From RPQJ01 sp963746325 (GTDB taxonomy: Bacteria; Pseudomonadota; Gammaproteobacteria; Steroidobacterales; Steroidobacteraceae): DNA of 64,000 nt. The position numbers and the translations under genes were made by a program. This document shows, piece by piece, positions 53,201-62,456 of the stretch; position 1 is the stretch's first letter, and every line of letters begins with the position of its first letter. The notes under the pieces are model-generated. The model was not told the origin of the DNA. It saw only the letters and a list, made by a program, of their open reading frames with translations, and ran no database searches. The stretch spans positions 186,001 to 250,000 of the forward strand of contig CAVVBC010000036.1 of the NCBI GenBank assembly GCA_963746325.1, given 5' to 3'.

Positions 53201-56200
53201 ACGGGTGCCGTAGCTGAAGCGGGTCGTGCGGGCCGGCAGCGCTGCGCCATTCGGCTGCGCGCCGGTGACGGCGATGGACGCGAGGTTGCCGCAACTGTCG
53301 AAGCCATAGGCTGAGGTGACCCTCAGCGCAGGATTGCCGGGTTCCAGGGTTTCCTGCGTGATGCGGCACGCGACCGGGTCCACGGCGTACGCAGACGTGC
53401 GGGTCATCGCCATCTGGTCCGGCGCCGTGCTGGTGGCCGACGTGCTGATCGGCAGGCCGAGGCACCAGTTGACCGATGCGTCGTTGGCGTACCCCAGGGT
53501 GACCGAACTGCGCCACGCGGTGTTGAAAAATGGCGAGTACGGGTCACGGTCCCATGCGGTGGACTGCACTTGCGTCGCGTTGCCGTAGTTGTCGCCGAAC
53601 GTGAAGTTGCGCGTGGCTTCGCTCACCATCGAGCCGCTGAGCGCGCCGCTGATCTCGAACTGCTTGTCGCTGGTGGAAGCCGTGTGCGGAAACAGCCGAC
53701 GTTCGCTGCCTGCGCCAAAGGATTGCGTGCCGAGTTGCGCCTGCCACTGGCGGATCGGGGTGATGCCATTCGACAGCAGGACATTGCGCTGCAGATGCAT
53801 CCCGGTGTACGGATAGTCGCGCGCCACTTCGTCGACCGTGACCAGGCCCAGGCGCGTGTCGACGATGCGCTGCCGGAGAAACCCCTGGAAGCCGTGTCCC
53901 TGCAGGTGAACTCGGGCGCCCTCGTACGTGTACTGGTTGCGGTAGGTGCCGCCGGAGCCGTCGTTGGCCGTGAACGCGTCGACGACATAAAGGGGGCCGG
54001 CGAAATCCATGGCCGGAAACGCGGCGTCGGTGCGACGCGTGTGACTGCTGCGGGCAATCGACGCATAGGTGGGCGAATGGTTGATGCCGAAGCCGTCCGT
54101 GAACGAACTGGCGAGGTCCGGTGGCGTGCCGGGGCCTGCGTGCGCGTGCAGTCGCAGCCGGTTGCTGCCATCGCGAAACGCCAGATCGGTCAGTCCGTCG
54201 CCGTCGGCGTCGAGGTCGAACCAGAGCGTGGAGAGGGGAGCGCGGATTCCCGTGTTGACGGGCGCTGCCGCTCCACTGCCCGTCGATGGGACGACGAACC
54301 AATTGCTGGTGGCCACGTCGATGTAGAGCAGGTCGGTGCGGCCGTCGCTGTTCCAGTCTGCGGGCAGCGCGGTATAGAGCTTGTTCCCCGTCGCCGGCGT
54401 CGCGGCCGTGCCGATCTCGACGAAGGCGCCTGCGCAATTGGAGAGGAAGACGCTCCGTACCTGCAGGATGTCCGAGCAACCGTCCGCATTCCAGTCGCCC
54501 ATGGTGACCATGGACTCCTGCCAGATCTGCCGTTCCGTGCCGATCGTGAAAGCGTTGCCGAAGCCGTTCGACAGCAGGGTCGTGGCGAAGAACCGGGGAT
54601 TGCGCACGCTCGAGTTGAACGTGAGGGCGATGATGTCGGCCCGGCCGTCGCCGTTGAGGTCCGCAACCCGCAGGTTGTCCCACGGCATCGTCTGCCGCGT
54701 ACTGGGTACGGTCCAGACGGTTTGGGCCGCAGGGGCGAACGAGACCGACAGCGTGCCGCCCGTGGGGGTGCTCACGTTCCTGCGCACGCTCAGCGTCGGG
54801 ACGATCCCGTTCGCCTGCGCCATCAGATCCGCCAGCCCGTCGCCGTCGAAGTCAGCGGCGCCGTATTCGCCGCGTGGCAGCAGGCCGGTGTTGACCGCGG
54901 CAAAGGTGCCATTTGCGAACCCGGCGACGTGCCAGTAGCCCCCTTGCTGCAGCATGAACTGCATGCGCCCATTGCCAGCGAAGGCGCCGGGGATGATGGT
55001 GTGCGACGTGGATGTGACCAGTCCCGTATCGACGGGCGCGCCGAACCCGGTGACGCTGCCAAACAGCACGCGCCACGCGAGGCGGCCGCTGCCTGCATCG
55101 ACCGGGTAGAGAATGTCCTGGATGCCGTCGCCGTCCAGTTCCAGCGGCAGTGGCGCCCGCGCTGGAGATGCCGCCACGCCGGTATCCAGCATGGCTTGCC
55201 AGCCGCTTGCGCCGTTCTGATAGTTGATGGTCGTCGGCTGCAGGCAGGTGGACGCACCGCATTCCTGCACGCTGGCCAGGCGCAGGCGTCCCGACACCGG
55301 CGCGGTGGCATACGTGAGCGAGTACGACTTGATGGGTGTCGTTGCACCCGTCGCCAGCATCGTGATCGTGTCGAGCTGGTACGGATCGCGCACCAGGTTG
55401 CCCGCCAGGTAGCCCGTCGGCACGTCGCCGGCCGGACGCGCCGAATAGCTGAAATTCACCCGGTAGTACGGGCCACTGCCCGTCGCCGTCGTTGGATAGG
55501 CGATCGACGCGATGCGGTGGGTGCCGTTCGTGTAGCCGCCGTTCTGCGCCTCGTTGTGATACGTGAGCGTGATCGAGTTGCCTGTGCCCGGACCCGCGCG
55601 GTCGCGCACCCGGGAGAGCGACCACGTGCGAACGGTGGGCGAATTGCCTGCGTGGACGCGTGCATCCGCCGTGCCGCCGTATTCGTAGATCAGTCCGTTC
55701 TTGGTCGTGACGGTGAAGGACGCGGGCCCATTGCCGGCCGCCCCGTTGGCAACGACGCGCGAGAAGGTCTCGAGGGCCGTGGCATACACCGCTCCGGTTA
55801 CGCCGGGAGCACCGCTGACCAGCTTGAGTGGTTGACCATCGAGGCAATAGCGGTCGGCCGTCGTGTTGCTGACACCGCCGACGGCGCCGTCCTGTGCCAA
55901 CGTGCGGTTACAGCGAGTGATCGACGAAAGGCCGGAGAGCGACCAGCCCATGCCCACGGAGCCGCTGCCGCCACGGCTGGCGTAAACGAGCGCGAGATCG
56001 AGGTCGACCGCGCCGATTCCAGGCGGTGTCCACAGGGGAATGCGATACGTCGCGGCTCCGGAATGCGCGACGCCGAATTCCGTGGGGGTGCGACCCGCTG
56101 CCGTCGTGGCTGCAACTGCCGCCACTGCATCCACTGGCATGGCGCCACTGCCCGGCGACACGTCCAGACCTGCGGCAGAAATTGCGGTGCCTGCTCCTGC

Positions 56201-56285
56201 CAGGGTCGTGAGCGAGGCCGCGAGCGCTGCCGTGCCAACGAGCGCGCGCGGCCGCCCCGCGCGGCGTCCATGCCATTTTCCACAT
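50296..56285 (-). CDS. giant SpvB/RHS repeat protein with variable C-terminal tip
   Basis: About 2000 residues: a signal segment (RALVGTAALAASLTTLAGAG), an SpvB-like domain (GAATYRIPLWTPPGIGAVDL, SVGMGWSLSGLSSITRC), FG-GAP/VCBS repeats (ADFDGDGLADLMAQANG, RVADLNGDGRADIIALTF), and RHS/YD repeats (DALGRLTSQRDHDAAG, YDALGRLVSRSQPEGN). The RHS core end is YAYVGNRPLNATDPTGLV. The last 230 residues after this motif differ and hold hydrophobic stretches, as in polymorphic toxins. The frame breaks near 56230 (before the signal, start ATG 56285 with GGGAGAAG) and near 51080. Such proteins make a shell around a toxin tip. No immunity gene is clear downstream. Confidence 0.88.
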
Positions 56286-56519
56286 CGTCTTCTCCCTGGT
56301 TTGCGATTGCTCCGGTTACGCGGACGTTCGCGGATACGGCGGCAGGGAGAAATGCGGTTATGCGTTGCAGTCGCGCAGTTTTGCGGCTGAGCTTCGCGGT
56401 GCGCCGCGGGTGGCAGCCGCGGTGCGTCGGGGGCTCTGGGCTGGCTTCGTTCTCCACCTGGCAATCAGGGCGGGACTCATTGGCCTCACGGCAGGACAGG
56501 CGGCACGCACGCCGTCGCA

Positions 56520-56548
56520 TTGGGCAAACGCGCGAGGCCCGGTAGACT
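56520..56548 (+). promoter_or_regulatory. candidate promoter for the acid phosphatase gene, possibly leaderless
   Basis: TTGGGC (56520-56525) and TAGACT (56543-56548) are 17 bases apart. The ATG codons at 56555 and 56560 follow the -10 so closely that the mRNA may be leaderless. Confidence 0.35.
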
Positions 56549-56559
56549 GGGCGCATGAC

Positions 56560-57435
56560 ATGATTTCCCCGTCCAGCCGCAGTCGCGGTCGTCGTTGCGC
56601 GTCGCTCGTGCTGCTGACCTTTTTTGTGCCGGTGGCAGGTTGCCGGCGAGGTCGCGTCCGCGCCAGGCGAGCGCGTGGCGACGTCAGCCGCCGCGGCAGT
56701 GAAGGTGCCGGGCTACCTCGAGCCCGCGGAGCGTCCCGACAGCGTCGCGCTGTTGCCGCCACCGCCGGCGCGCGGGTCGGCAGAGTTTCGGATCCGACGA
56801 GGACATCTATCGCCGATTGGGCGCACTCGCGGGAACGGCGCGTTGGCGACTCGCGGCGGCGGACGCGGACCTCAAGTTTCCGCAGGCGGCCAATGTGTTT
56901 GCGTGCGCACTCGGCATCAACGTCGACGCGAACAACACGCCGCACCTGTACACGTTGTTGCAGCGTACGATCATCGACGCGGGCCAGTCGACGTACCCGG
57001 CGAAGCTCAAGTACGAAACCCGCCGGCCCTTCGAGGAAACCGGCGATCCCACGTGCGTGCCCGCGGACGAAGATGCGCCTGCGCGGCAATGCGTCGTACC
57101 CGTCCGGCCATGCATCACTCGGCTACGTCTGGGGCGAGGTACTCGCGCAGGTCTCGCCCGATCGGGCCGCCGCTCTGCGCGCGCGCGCCTACGAGTTCGG
57201 CCAGAGCCGCGTCATCTGTCGGGTCCACCGGCAGAGCGACGTCGACGCCGGCCGCATGGTCGGTCAGGCCGTCATGCCGCGCCTGCAACTGGACCCCGAG
57301 TTCCAGGCCGACCTCGCGGCAGCCCGGATCGAGGCGCAACAGGCGCGCAAGCGTCCAGCCGCACCGGCACGGAATTGCGAAGTCGAGGCGGCGGCCTTGC
57401 GTGAAGTAGCGGCGCCGGCTGCTGCCAGGCCTTGA
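56560..57435 (+). CDS. class A acid phosphatase (PAP2 superfamily, frameshifted)
   Basis: A signal peptide (CASLVLLTFFVPVAGC) starts at ATG 56560. The family sequence continues across shifts near 56650, 56790 and 57070: VPGYLEPAERPDSVALLPPP, SDEDIYRRLGALAGTARWRL, KFPQAANVFACALGINVD, ETRRPFEETGDPTCVP and the active site ASYPSGHASLGYVWGEVL, then VICRVHRQSDVDAGRMVG. The GSYPSGHT-like and HxxSDxxAG motifs are the PAP2 catalytic triad. It is exported and hydrolyses phosphomonoesters. It is next to the VOC-SnoaL gene but not obviously linked to it. Confidence 0.85.
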   Translation: MISPSSRSRGRRCASLVLLTFFVPVAGCRRGRVRARRARGDVSRRGSEGAGLPRARGASRQRRAVAATAGARVGRVSDPTRTSIADWAHSRERRVGDSRRRTRTSSFRRRPMCLRAHSASTSTRTTRRTCTRCCSVRSSTRASRRTRRSSSTKPAGPSRKPAIPRACPRTKMRLRGNASYPSGHASLGYVWGEVLAQVSPDRAAALRARAYEFGQSRVICRVHRQSDVDAGRMVGQAVMPRLQLDPEFQADLAAARIEAQQARKRPAAPARNCEVEAAALREVAAPAAARP

Positions 57436-57464
57436 GCTCGCCGCACTGCGGCAGAGGAACCACG

Positions 57465-58196
57465 ATGCAAGACAGCCGCCTGGCGGGATTCATCATCGAT
57501 TGCGATACCCCAGACCTGGCGGCCGCCGCGCAGTTCTGGGGCGCCGCCCTGCGTCTCGAGGTGCGGGCACTGCCGGCCGCCGAGGGCGACAAGTACGTGC
57601 GCCTGGTCGACCCCGAGCAGCGCCTGCACATCGAGGTGCAGTCGGTAACGCATCCGAGCCGCGTGCACCTCGACATCGAAGCCACGGATGTGGAGGCCGA
57701 GGTTGCGCGGCTCGAAGTGCTTGGCGCGCGCAGAGTGGCCCAAGTACATACCTGGTGGGTCATGGAGGCACCGACGGGTCACCGCTTCTGTGTCGTGCGC
57801 AGGAAAAATGCCGGATCCTCGGCGCTGGAGCGTTGGCACCGGATCGTGGCGGCGCGCGACATTACCGACCTCGACGACCTGATCGCGGATGAGGCGGTCT
57901 TCGAATCACCGGCCGTCCACACCCCGCAGGTAGGCAAGGCGATCACCTGCAAATACCTCGCCGCCGCCAGTCGCGTGCTGATGAACGACAGCTTCCGCTA
58001 CGTCGGGGAATGGCTGGGCGAAGGCTCGGCGGTGCTCGAGTTCAAGTGCATGCTCGGCGAGATCGAGGTGGATGGCATCGACATGATCGAGTGGAACGAC
58101 GCGGGCCGCATCACCCGCTTCAAGGTCATGGTCCGCCCGGTCAAGGCGTTGCAGACACTGATGCCGCTGATGGCGGCCGAGCTCGCCAAGCCCTGA
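57465..58196 (+). CDS. VOC (glyoxalase-like) plus SnoaL-like fusion protein
   Basis: The first half (residues about 8-112) is a VOC/Glyoxalase_6 domain: GFIIDCDTPDLAAAAQFWGA, RLHIEVQSVTHPSRVHLDIE, GHRFCVVRRKN. The second half (about 118-243) is a SnoaL/NTF2-like domain: SALERWHRIVAARDITDLDD, EFKCMLGEIEVDGIDMIEWN, VRPVKALQTLMPLMAAELAK. These are usually separate proteins. ATG 57465 has a GAGGAA site. The frame is clean. The role is unknown. It precedes the carotenoid desaturase gene by 5 bases and may be co-transcribed with it. Confidence 0.8.
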   Translation: MQDSRLAGFIIDCDTPDLAAAAQFWGAALRLEVRALPAAEGDKYVRLVDPEQRLHIEVQSVTHPSRVHLDIEATDVEAEVARLEVLGARRVAQVHTWWVMEAPTGHRFCVVRRKNAGSSALERWHRIVAARDITDLDDLIADEAVFESPAVHTPQVGKAITCKYLAAASRVLMNDSFRYVGEWLGEGSAVLEFKCMLGEIEVDGIDMIEWNDAGRITRFKVMVRPVKALQTLMPLMAAELAKP

Positions 58197-58201
58197 GCAG
58201 C

Positions 58202-59722
58202 ATGCCGCGTCCGCGCGTCATCGTCGTCGGGGCCGGCATGGGCGGGCTCGCTGCCGCGGTCGACCTGGCGCGGCGCGGCGCGGCGCGTGACGGTGCTGGA
58301 GCGCGCCGCGGCGCCCGGCGGCAAGATGCGCCGCGTCGTGGTCGATGGCGCGGGCATCGATGGCGGCCCCACGGTCTTCACGATGCGGTGGGTGTTCGAA
58401 GGGCTGCTCCGCGATGACGGGTACGCGGCTCGAGACGATCTCGTCGACCTGCGCCAGCCGACATCCTCGCGCGCCACGCCTGGCGCGACGGCGGCCGGCT
58501 CGACCTGTACGCCGACATCGAGCGCTCGGCGCGAGGCGATCGCGCGAATTCGCCGGCGCCGCCGAGGCCGGCAGGCTACCGCGCTTCTGCGCGCGCAGCC
58601 GGCAGATCTACCAGACGCTCGAGCGAGCCCTTCATCGACGGCGCAGCGGCCATCACCGCTGGGGCTCGACGCAGCGCGTCGGCCTCGCGCCGGCTCGACC
58701 AGCCTGCTGGCACTGCGTCCCTGGCAGCGCGATGTGGCCCGCGCTTGGCGGCTATCTTTCGCGACCCGCGCCTGCGGCAATTGTTCGGTCGCTACGCCAC
58801 CTACTGCGGCTCGTCGCCCATTCCGCGCGCCGGCCACGCTGATGCTGGTCGCGCATGTCGAGCAGGAGGGCGTCTGGCTCGTGCGGGGCGGCATGCACGA
58901 GGTGGCGCCGGGCTGGCGCGAGTGGCTATCGGGCAGGGCGCGGTGTTCCGCTTCGGCGCGCAGGTGCAGCGAATCTGACGGTCGCAGCGGCCGCGCCACT
59001 GGCGTGGAACTGGCCGATGGCGAACGCATCGAGGCCGATGCGGTGGTCTTCAACGGCGACTGCCGGACGCGCTCGCCGCGGGACTGCTCGGCGAGGCCGT
59101 GCGCGCAGCCGTGCCCGCCGTGCAGCGCGTCGCAGCGTTCGCTCTCCGCCGTGACCTGGTGCGTGCATGCGCCGACGCGAGGGCTTCGCCGCTCGTCCAC
59201 CACAACGTGTTCTTCGCCGAGGATTACCGCGCGGAGTTCGAGACCATCTTCCGCCGCCGCACGATCACGGAGGCGCCGACCGTCTACGTCTGCGCGCAGG
59301 ATCGCGGCGGCGGCGAACCGCCCTGCCCGAGGGTCCGCGAACGCCTGCTGCTGCTGGTGAACGCGCCGCCCGACGGCGACGTCGCGCCGCTCGGTGCACA
59401 CGCAGTTGGCGCAGGTCGAAGACCTGCCTTCGACCTGCTGCGCGCGTGCGGCCTCGAGGTCGACCGTGACGGCGGATAGCGTCGTGCACCGATCCGGCCG
59501 ACTTCAACGCGTTGTTCCCCGCGACCGGTGGCGCGCTGTACGGGCGGCCACGCACGGGCGTTAGCGGCACCTTCGCGCGGCCGGGTGCGCGCAGCCGCGT
59601 GCGCGGGGCTGTATCTCGCCGGCGGATCGGTGCACCCGGGTCCGGGCGTGCCGATGGCGACGCTGTCAGGCCGGCGCGCTGCTGGAGAGCCTGGCGTCGA
59701 CGATCTCGGGTTTCAGGCCTGA
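58202..59722 (+). CDS. crtD: carotenoid 3,4-desaturase CrtD (many frameshifts)
   Basis: The FAD-binding start MPRPRVIVVGAGMGGLAAAV is followed, after a shift near 58285, by VTVLERAAAPGGKMRRVVVD and GGPTVFTMRWVFEGLLRDDG, which is the CrtD signature. Later fragments include PFIDGA, FRDPRLRQLFGRYATYCGSS, VAHVEQEGVWLVRGGMHEVA, TGVELADGERIEADAVVFNG, HHNVFFAEDYRAEFETIFRR and the C-terminal LYLAGGSVHPGPGVPMATLS. Roughly ten indels are needed in 1.5 kb. CrtD desaturates hydroxy- or methoxyneurosporene in spheroidene/spirilloxanthin synthesis. It converges with crtI. Confidence 0.85.
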
Positions 59723-61277
59723 CGGCGCGACGAATGCACGCGCGTGCGGTACGAGCGAGTCGAGGACCTTCGCCGAGGAAACCACCCCCGGCACGCCGGC
59801 TCCCGGATGCGTGCCGGCGCCGACCAGGTAGAGGCCCGCCACTTCCTCGCTGAAGTTGTGCGGGCGGAACCAGGCGCTCTGGAGCAAGCGCGGCTCCAGC
59901 GCGAAGGCCGCGCCGTTCACCGAGAGCAGCCGGTCGCGGAAGTCCTGCGGCGTCATCATGCGCGAGGTGACGATCGTCTCGCCGAGGCCCGGCAGCACGG
60001 TGTCCTCGAGCCGCTTCTGGATCGCGGCGCGGTAGGGCTCGGCTTGCGTGCGGCCAGTCGGTGCCGCTGCCGAGGTTGCGGCACCGGCGCCAGCACGTAG
60101 AACGCATCGCACCCCGGCGGCGCCAGCGACGGATCGCTGGCGGTCGGCCGGTGCAGGTACAGGCTGAAGTCGTCGGCCAGACGCTTGCGGTGAAGATGTC
60201 ATCGAGCAGGCCGCCGTAGCGCGGCCCGAGCACCATGGTGTGGTGGTAGACGTCGTCGAAGCGCCGGTTGGTGCCGAAATACCAGACGAACAGGCTCATG
60301 GAATAGCGCGCGCGTGCGATCTTGCGGTCGGTCCAGCGCTTGCGCGGATGGTCGCGCAGCAGCTTGCGAGTAGGTCCAGCCGACATCGGCGTTCGAGACG
60401 ACGATGTCGGCATCGATCCGCTCGCCCGAGGCCAGCGTCACGCCGGTGGCGCGCGCCGTCCTCGCACCTCGATGCGCGTCGACCTCGGCGTTGCAGCGCA
60501 GCGTGCCGCCCAGGCCATCGATCAGGCCCGACCATGCCGCGCACCAGCGCGCCCATGCCGCCCATCGGCGTAGTGCACGCCGTGCATGCGCTCCAGATGC
60601 GCGATCAGGCAGTAGTAGACGGTGGTGGTCAACGGATTGCCGCCGATCAGCAGCGGATGGAAGCGAGAAGGCGATGCGCAGGTGCTCGTTGCGGAAAAAG
60701 TCGCTGACGCGCGCGTAGACCGATGCGATAGCCCTGCAGCCGGACCAGGTCCGGCGCCGCGTGCGCAGCGTAGCCGAAGCGGTGGAAGGGCTGGTCGGCC
60801 AGTTCCTCGAAGGCGACCTTGTAGATGTCGTCGCTGACCTGCAGATGAAGCGGTCGAAGCCCGGCGACGTCCTCGGGCGCGATGCGCGCGATCTCGGCGC
60901 GCATCGCGGCGAGGTCGGCGGAATAGTGAAGTACTGCGCCGTCGTCGAAGCGGATGCGGTAGAACGGATCGCAGGGCGCGCAGCTCGACGTGGTCGGCCA
61001 GGCGCTTGCCGCACAGCGACCACAGTTCCTCGAGCAGGTAGGGCGCGGTGATGATCGTCGGGCCGGCGTCGAAGGTGAAGCCGTCCTGGCGGTAGGCGTA
61101 GGCACGCCCGCCGGGCGCGTCGAGCCGGTCGACGACCGTGACGCGGTAGCCGTTCGCGCCCAGCCGGATCGCGGCGGCGAGTCCGCCGACGCCGGCGCCG
61201 ATCACCAGGGCGTGCGGCCGGTTGTCGCCGTCTGCGACTGTTCTATGCGCGTGAGGCGCGGCGGTCAGGGTGTCCAT
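59666..61277 (-). CDS. crtI: phytoene desaturase CrtI (many frameshifts)
   Basis: The dinucleotide-binding start is PHALVIGAGVGGLAAAIRLG, then LDAPGGRAYAYRQDGFTFDA and GPTIITAPYLLEELWSLCGK. Subsequent fragments, in several frames, include PFYRIRFDDGAVLHYSADLA, FEELADQPFHRFGYAA, NPLTTTVYYCLIAHLERMHG, SLFVWYFGTNRRFDDVYHHT, TSRMMTPQDFRDRLLSVNGA and AGLYLVGAGTHPGAGVPGVV. CrtI carries out the successive desaturations of phytoene to neurosporene or lycopene. It starts at ATG 61277 and diverges from bchI. Its end overlaps the crtD end by 57 bases. Confidence 0.88.
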
Positions 61278-61432
61278 GCGCCGATCTTAGGTGAGAAGTC
61301 GTGCGAACGGGTATCGTGGAACCTGCATCGCAGTGGAATTCGCGGCGTGCGCCGCACCGGAGTCGTCGCCTATGAAAATCCGGCGCGCTCAGCCAAACTG
61401 CCGCCCGTTCCACGAGACAGGAATGACCCCGC

Positions 61433-62456
61433 ATGCCGGTTCCGTTTCCTTTCAGTGCCATCGTCGGCCAGGACGAAATGAAGCTTGCGCTGCTCGTGGC
61501 AGCGGTCGATCCCGGCATCGGCGGCGTGCTGGTCTTTGGCGATCGTGGCACCGGCAAGTCGACGGCGGTGCGTGCGCTTGCCGCGCTGCTGCCGAAAATG
61601 CGCGTCGTGGCTGCGTGCCGCTACGGCTGTGACCCGGAAGCGGCCGAGCCCTGCGAGGAATGCCGGGCCCGTGGCCCTGCGGCCAACGCCAGGACCCGTC
61701 TGGCGCCGGTCCCGGTCGTGGACATGCCGCTGGGTGCGACCGAAGACCGCGTCGTCGGCGCGCTCGATCTCGAGCGTGCGTTGACGCAGGGCGAGAAGTC
61801 CTTCGAGCCCGGCCTGCTGGCGCGGGCCCATCGCGGCTTCCTCTACATCGACGAAGTGAACCTGCTCGAGGACCACCTGGTCGACCTGCTGCTCGACGTC
61901 GCGGCCTCCGGCCAGAACGTCGTCGAGCGTGAAGGCCTCAGCGTGCGTCACCCGGCGCGATTCGTGCTCATCGGCAGCGGCAATCCGGAGGAGGGCGACC
62001 TGCGCCCGCAGTTGCTCGACCGCTTTGGCTTGTCGGTCGAAGTGCGCACGCCGGACGACCTGCCGACCCGCGTCATGGTCGTGCGGCGCCGCGATGAGTA
62101 CGAGCGCGATCCAGCGGGGTACGTCGAGCGCTGGCAGCGCGAGGACAACAAGATCCGCAAGCGCATCGTCAAGGCGCGCGCAGGCCTCGAGAACGTCGAC
62201 GTGCCCGATGCGACGCTCGAGCGTGCAGCACAACTCTGCATGGCGCTGGGTACGGCCGGATTGCGCGGCGAACTCACGCTGATGCGCGCGGCACGGGCGT
62301 TGGCGAGCCTCGAAGGCGCGACACTCGGTCGACGACTCCTACCTGCGCCGCATTGCCCCGTCCGCGTTGCGCCACCGGTTGCGGCGCGATCCGCTCGACG
62401 ACGCCGGCTCGACCGTGCGCGTCGAACGTGCCATCGGCGAACTCTTCGGCGCATGA
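61433..62456 (+). CDS. bchI: magnesium chelatase ATPase subunit I (one frameshift)
   Basis: BchI is the AAA+ subunit that inserts Mg into protoporphyrin IX, the first step of bacteriochlorophyll synthesis. The Walker A GVLVFGDRGTGKSTAVRALA is at about residue 31, and the Walker B FLYIDEVNLLEDHLVDLLLD is at about 137. RYGCDPEAAEPCEECRARGP and FVLIGSGNPEEGDLRPQLLD are BchI/ChlI-specific. A frameshift near 62330 precedes DDSYLRRIAPSALRHRLRRD PL, ending ERAIGELFGA. The stop overlaps bchD by ATGA. The length and motifs are normal. The divergent gene is crtI. Confidence 0.93.

Noticed and set aside
57998..59401. A 467-residue minus-strand open frame over crtD
   Set aside because: It is an antisense shadow in high-GC DNA; the plus strand has family-specific CrtD fragments.
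61278..61432. PpsR/CrtJ site (TGT-N12-ACA) between crtI and bchI
   Set aside because: I looked for the pattern on both strands in the divergent gap and did not find it.
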